Source: Drechslerella dactyloides (Eukaryota; Ascomycota; Orbiliomycetes; Orbiliales; Orbiliaceae). Taken from it: a stretch of 64,000 bases of DNA. This document shows, in pieces, positions 59,717-64,000 of this stretch. The translations under genes and the position numbers were made by a program. Where the stretch lies: positions 620,001-684,000 of the forward strand of contig JAGTWJ010000006.1 in assembly GCA_020064725.1 (NCBI GenBank), read 5' to 3'. Below the pieces are notes generated by a model. The model was not told the DNA's origin. It was given only the letters and a program-made list of their open reading frames with translations, and did not search any database. The stretch's first letter is position 1; each line of letters opens with the position of its first letter.

Positions 59717-60556
59717 CATGCATATACTTATCTTACGTAGGATACACCGGATATACCAAGAGCTAGAGACACCATCAATCTGGAAGCGAGACTCAAGTGA
59801 AAGATAGCTAGTTTGGAGAACCCACCCAGAAAACCAAGAAAGGAGTTAACACAAGCGAGAAAAGCCTAATCCTCTAAAATTATCAACAACCATTCCAACT
59901 ACATCTAAATAATTCGCTCAAAACGTAATATCTGTCTGTAAACCAAAGCACCCTATGCAAGCCGTGGTGCTAAAAGGAAGCAGGCCATTAAGTCAATATG
60001 CTGAACAAATTGTACAGAAGCTACAACAAAATCAGGAAATGAAAGAGGTAGAGGTTGGGTAAACCACATTGTACAGTCTCCCATCTTAGCAGTTCGGTCA
60101 GCTCCGACCTATACCACCTATCCACCCTCATAGTCTATTAGTAAGTTGGGAACAAGGCTTTGCTGGCTTTGGTTGTAATGTCTAGTATCTAGATCTTAGG
60201 TACAAAAGATCTATTAAGGGCCGAGATAATGGATGGGGATGATGAAAACCAAAAAATTGGCAACCATTTAACCCAGCTGCAGAGGCAAACTGCAGTGTAT
60301 GTATCTAATCTTGGTCAGCTCTCTGAAGTGGTTTTGGTTGGGGTTGGCTCTAGGCTTACTTTTACTGCTGCTGAGTTAGGCTTTGACTCTTATAGTAGCA
60401 GATGCTTATCAGGATGGAACTGTGGTAGACAAACAGGTTCCTGAGGCTTCAACTGTTTGAATAGCAGGTGCTCAGGATCTTAAAGCTATAAACTAGTTGC
60501 CCAGCACAGATATAAACTAAGAGGAGTACTAGGCCTAGAAGCTCTTCAACCGCCCG
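59717..60556. other. Repeat-like intergenic DNA, 0.84 kb
   Basis: No gene is recognised. A 71-residue frame at 60,229-60,444 (with NHLTQLQRQTAVYVSNL) has no domain I can name and could be a transposon fragment. Confidence 0.35.
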
Positions 60557-60740
60557 TAATTTAATAATAAAAAATTAAAAAAATTAAAATCTAATCTAAT
60601 ATTATTAAAAATTAAATTTTTTTTTATAATTTTCATAAAAATATTAATAAAAATAACTATTAATAAAAATGTTTTGGTGTGGTGTTAGGCTGGTGAGGTG
60701 ACCCGTTCGCTTGTCTGACCCGGTCGCTTATCGTACATGT
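60557..60740. mobile_element. Right end of a foldback element, GCGACCGGGTC family
   Basis: The AT-rich arm and a terminus reading GACCCGTTCGCTTGTCTGAC, then CCGGTCGCTTATCGTACATGT, match the right ends at 7,008 and 16,013. It is followed by TA at 60,741-60,742. The left part is lost. Confidence 0.7.
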
Positions 60741-60807
60741 TATTATATTTAGCAAAGATTGGATTATTAAGCTCATAACAAAGGTTTTGAATCTTTAAGA
60801 CTATAAA

Positions 60808-61030
60808 CTACATTCTGCACTTGGATTCAATCAATGAAACACTACCAGATGTATGGACTAGGGCAATTATATTGTTGTGGGTAGCTATACAACTTGCTCT
60901 ACGACTTTCTGGAAGCCAAATAAGGCCTTTCTTGCCTCGCAGTATCCGTTTGTTTTCAACAGGAGTAATCATTGCCAAATATTCGCAGCCATGCCCCGAA
61001 GATGGAGACACGCGATCCTGCTAAGGCGGC
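60808..61030 (-). pseudogene. C-terminal fragment of a WD40-type NLR
   Basis: The minus-strand frame 60,808-61,011 reads KKGLIWLPESRRASCIATHN, then NIIALVHTSGSVSLIES. It corresponds to SERLIWLPTERRPTCLTLHE, then NTIVLGHISGGVSFF at the end of the gene at 47,861. It is separate from the next NLR relic. Confidence 0.65.
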
Positions 61031-61289
61031 GGAAGTGGCGGAAGACAGCTACATTGCGGAAGCGTGACTCCATCATCTGAACTTTCAGAGCCTTTGTATT
61101 GATATTTTACAGGATACGATACGGAAATATCGAGCAGGTTCTGTCGATATCTCATAAATAGTCATAGACCACAAAGTGATATAGTTTAAAATATTCTAGA
61201 AACCCTGTAGGAGGTATAAATTCAACTCATCTCCAGGACCTTCTAAAGATGTGATAGAAGAAGTAAAAGTTAATGATAATTAATGAGAG

Positions 61290-63700
61290 AGCGGACCATC
61301 AAACGTGAATTTTAAAAACGAGACACCACCGTTATTGTCACTTATAGCAATCAGATTGCTACTCACAGCTGAATAGCTCACTCTACAGTTATGTGGAAGC
61401 TAGATAAGCCTTTCTTTGCCTTGGGCTAGCCATTCGCTTTGAATACGAATGATTTTGTGCTGTTTAATTTTATTGGAAATTAGAAGAAGCCTAGTTGTCT
61501 GGTGTGAAAAAGATTGTTTATCTGTGTTAATATATTGACTATCTTTTGAAAAAAATAGTCTGTCAATTTTATGTTGTGTGGTGAAAGTCTATAGTGGGGT
61601 TCCTGTGGTGATGTCCCATAGCCTGACTGTTTTGTTGTAGGATGCTGACGCCAGGATTTTGTTGTCAGGGGAGAATGTGATATAATGAACCTAACTCGTG
61701 TGCTTGTCCAGTGTTTGCAGTGGGGTTCCTGTGGTGATGTCTTATAGCCTGACTGTTTTGTTGTAGGATGCTGATGCTAGGATTTTGCCATCAAGGGAGA
61801 ATGTAACGGCCTTGACCTAATCTGTGTGTTCCTTTAGTGTTTGCAGATAAGTATTCTATTTATCTTGAATCTGAGGAAGTTGGTTTATCTATGGTATTAT
61901 TTTTTCTAGATTGAATATGTTCTTTATGATATTTTTCTTTAATATAAAAATTATAGTTGAATAGTATGTTTGTAAGGGTGTGTTGTAAATAATATTTTGG
62001 TTTTGAAGTATAAACTGCTTTATGTTATAAATGAACTTAGATATGCTCTTTCTGTTTTTTACCTAGTGAGTCTATCATAAGCTTTTTTTTTGAATAATAG
62101 ATACTTTTAATGGATTTATATCTATAATAAAGCTTAAGATATTGACTGCCTTGAGTATTTCAGATGCAATATTTAAAAGATTTGTTGCCTTGAGCTAGTG
62201 CAGTAGATGTTTCTGAAGAAATTTGTGTGTTTGATTGTTATTAATTAAATGGTGTCTGTTTTGTGCTAGATGGTATACCCAGTAATGGTAAGCGTATCAA
62301 AGCTTTATTGGTAGATGTAATTCTATTATTGCTCTATTAATATCTGATCAGAGTCTTCTGGGAGAGGATAGGTTGTAGATGTTCTTTCTTAATCTGGTGG
62401 AGCTTGATATTAGCTTGATATATTTGCCAGTAATTACTCTATGTGATCTCTTTTTGTCTATCCAGAATAAGCTTGTCCCTTGGAGGGAGTAATTAAGAAG
62501 GAAATTGTGGAAAGATAAATGAAATGTTTTGACTGGGGTATAGTGATTGTTGGGTATATTGAGGATGGAATGTAGTGGTTTTAGTTTGTAATTGATTATG
62601 TTTTTTGGAATGGCTAACAGGTGTGCTAGGGATGAAGTAGATAGTGGGTTAGTAAGATTGATGATTGTGCTAACTATTTGTTGAAATTTTTTAATTAGTT
62701 GTTTCTTTTTGGTAGTATCTTGATTGACGATTAACTGGTTTAGAATTGGAAGATATGTTTTGTGTAGTTGTGATGTCTGTTAATTGGTTTGGTAATTGAG
62801 AATTATTTTGATTTGTTTGTTGGGATTCTAGTTTTGGTTTTTAATGAATTGGTATAGTGTTGTAGTGTAGATGAATAGTGGTATTGTTATATTGATGAGT
62901 TTTTGAATGTTTTTGTTATCTGGTTAATCCTGTGTGAGGTTATGTTTTTTCTGTATTTTGGAGAGCTTATGGTTTAGAAAAAGGGATATATTGTGTTTGA
63001 TCTTTGGGATTTGATGTAAGATAATATTTTTATATGTGTTTTCTGGTAACTTCTTAAATGTGGGGTGAATAGGTAGGTTTGGCCTGTTAGTCAAGAATAC
63101 TTGGAGATTTGCAGTCTTGATATCTTTTAGTTGGGTGAGTAGAGAGATAATAATTGGTATTTCTTCCTTTTGTTTGTATTTGTTTAGTGTGTTTATTAGT
63201 AGAATTAATCTTATGTGATGAGATATAGGCTTGATTTTGGAAAGAGGTTGTAGAATAAGTTTATTGAACTGCTTTCTTAATGTTTTTCTTGGAATACTGG
63301 GATCTGCTTGGATTGTTTTTTGGATGCTTGATGTTATGTAGGGGAAATTAATTGTTAGTTGGTTGGTAAATATGGTGAAGAAAAGAGTGTTGTTGTTATG
63401 ATTGGCTTTACTTTTTTTAAAGAAAAAGCTGGCTCTGAGCTGGTTCTTTGCTTGTAGTGATCTGGTTGTTGTTTAAGAGATAGTGGATTTCTTTGTTCTA
63501 GTCCTGTTAATTAGTTAAAATATATTTTTCTTTTGTGGATTGTCTGCCCATTGTGTGATGTGGTCGAGGAGGCCTGCCCTGGTTCCCGGCAGGTACTCCG
63601 GCTCATGCTAGTCCGCATAACTTCCAAAAACTGCTCCTTCAGCAGTAGGTAGGTTAAGTTCAATTTTTCGGGCTTGGCTGCTCTTGTCGTTAGCTATAAG
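61290..63700 (-). pseudogene. NACHT-WD40 NLR relic, heavily RIP-mutated
   Basis: It is collinear with 47,880-50,530 on the same strand. The tail region lies at about 61,290-61,560. At least two WD40 repeats (61,590-61,860) read TFSPDNKILASASYNKTVRL. The block TTTATCTTGAATCTGAGG at about 61,860 corresponds to 48,687-48,704. The NACHT helical region and a P-loop region near 63,480-63,510 follow. Almost all differences from the 47-kb gene are G/C-to-A/T in the RIP direction, and stops occur throughout. The homology ends where the pogo-like element begins. Confidence 0.75.
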
Positions 63701-63722
63701 TTAGTCTACGGTGGAGCAGTTA

Positions 63723-64000
63723 ACGTTTACGATAAGCGAGCGGACAGGACAAGCGAGCGGACACCCCACCAACCACCGACGCGCTCTTCCTCCTCCTGCG
63801 CCATATACACTACCAACCACACCAATGGCTGCCTCTACGACTGAATCTCGGGTTACCTTAGCTATTGAAGCTCTAGAAAAGGACACAACTTTAAGCATTC
63901 AAGCTGCTGCTAAAGCATATAACATACTAAGAACAACTCTCCATTACCGGTGCAGTGGCTGACCTTCACGGAGTGACAGCACCCCAAAATCATGGAATCT
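63723..64000 (+). mobile_element. Left end of a Fot1/pogo-like transposon, family 3, partial
   Basis: The terminal inverted repeat begins ACGTTTACGATAAGCGAGCG after TA at 63,721-63,722 and contains AAGCGAGCGGACA twice. A transposase frame starts at ATG 63,824: MAASTTESRVTLAIEALEKD, then SIQAAAKAYNILRTTLHY, a helix-turn-helix of the Psq/CENP-B type. It is interrupted at 63,960 by TGA where CGA is expected, a RIP-type change, and the frame continues as PSRSDSTPKSWN to the window end. It is mildly mutated compared with the others. Confidence 0.85.

Noticed and set aside
45473..63700. Giant mobile element (Starship-like) carrying the NLR cluster
   Set aside because: I found no tyrosine-recombinase captain gene, and the flanks are ordinary small repeats. 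Presence/absence across strains would be needed to revive the idea.

Overview
The window looks like a chromosome segment of a filamentous ascomycete (Pezizomycotina). Genes are split by many short introns of about 50-130 bases with GT..AG ends. The housekeeping proteins are of fungal type. The repeats carry the C-to-T and G-to-A decay and TAA/TAG stops typical of repeat-induced point mutation (RIP). I favour Eurotiomycetes, but that is inference from protein style only.

Layout. (1) Bases 1 to about 19,200 are an extremely AT-rich graveyard of transposons. A decayed Ty1/copia-type retroelement is present twice in opposite orientations. Three 1.9-kb Fot1/pogo-like DNA transposons and two 1.09-kb long-inverted-repeat (foldback) elements sit nested in or beside it, each flanked by TA. 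An old long-terminal-repeat-like sequence lies at the extreme left. (2) Bases 19,740-45,096 are a normal-composition gene block: a TLC-domain membrane protein, an unknown charged protein, CTP-dependent diacylglycerol kinase, a PPIL3-type cyclophilin, V-ATPase subunit d, ribosomal protein S0, a J-domain protein, histidinol-phosphate aminotransferase, the HtrA-like protease Nma111, diphthine synthase, a cytochrome b561-like protein and an OGFr-domain protein. (3) Bases about 45,470-47,400 are a patchwork of repeats: a 110-bp inverted repeat, half of a foldback element and an LTR relic. (4) Bases 47,861-63,700 are a cluster of NOD-like receptor (NLR/STAND) genes, the class that drives non-self recognition and heterokaryon incompatibility in fungi. 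It holds a PNP-NACHT-WD40 gene, a Fungal_N-NACHT-TPR gene, a PNP-NB-ARC-TPR gene and strongly mutated NACHT-WD40 remains. All are broken by RIP-like stops or frameshifts. A membrane protein of unknown function follows the PNP-NB-ARC-TPR gene. (5) At 63,723 another pogo-like element begins and runs out of the window.

The genes of region 2 serve unrelated housekeeping roles and do not form a functional cluster. The NLR group shares modules (PNP, NACHT or NB-ARC, WD40 or TPR) in different combinations, which suggests local duplication and module exchange followed by RIP. The most unusual observation concerns the DNA transposons and foldback elements. They all carry terminal inverted repeats built from two tandem copies of one motif, and the specificity bases change in parallel in both copies from family to family.
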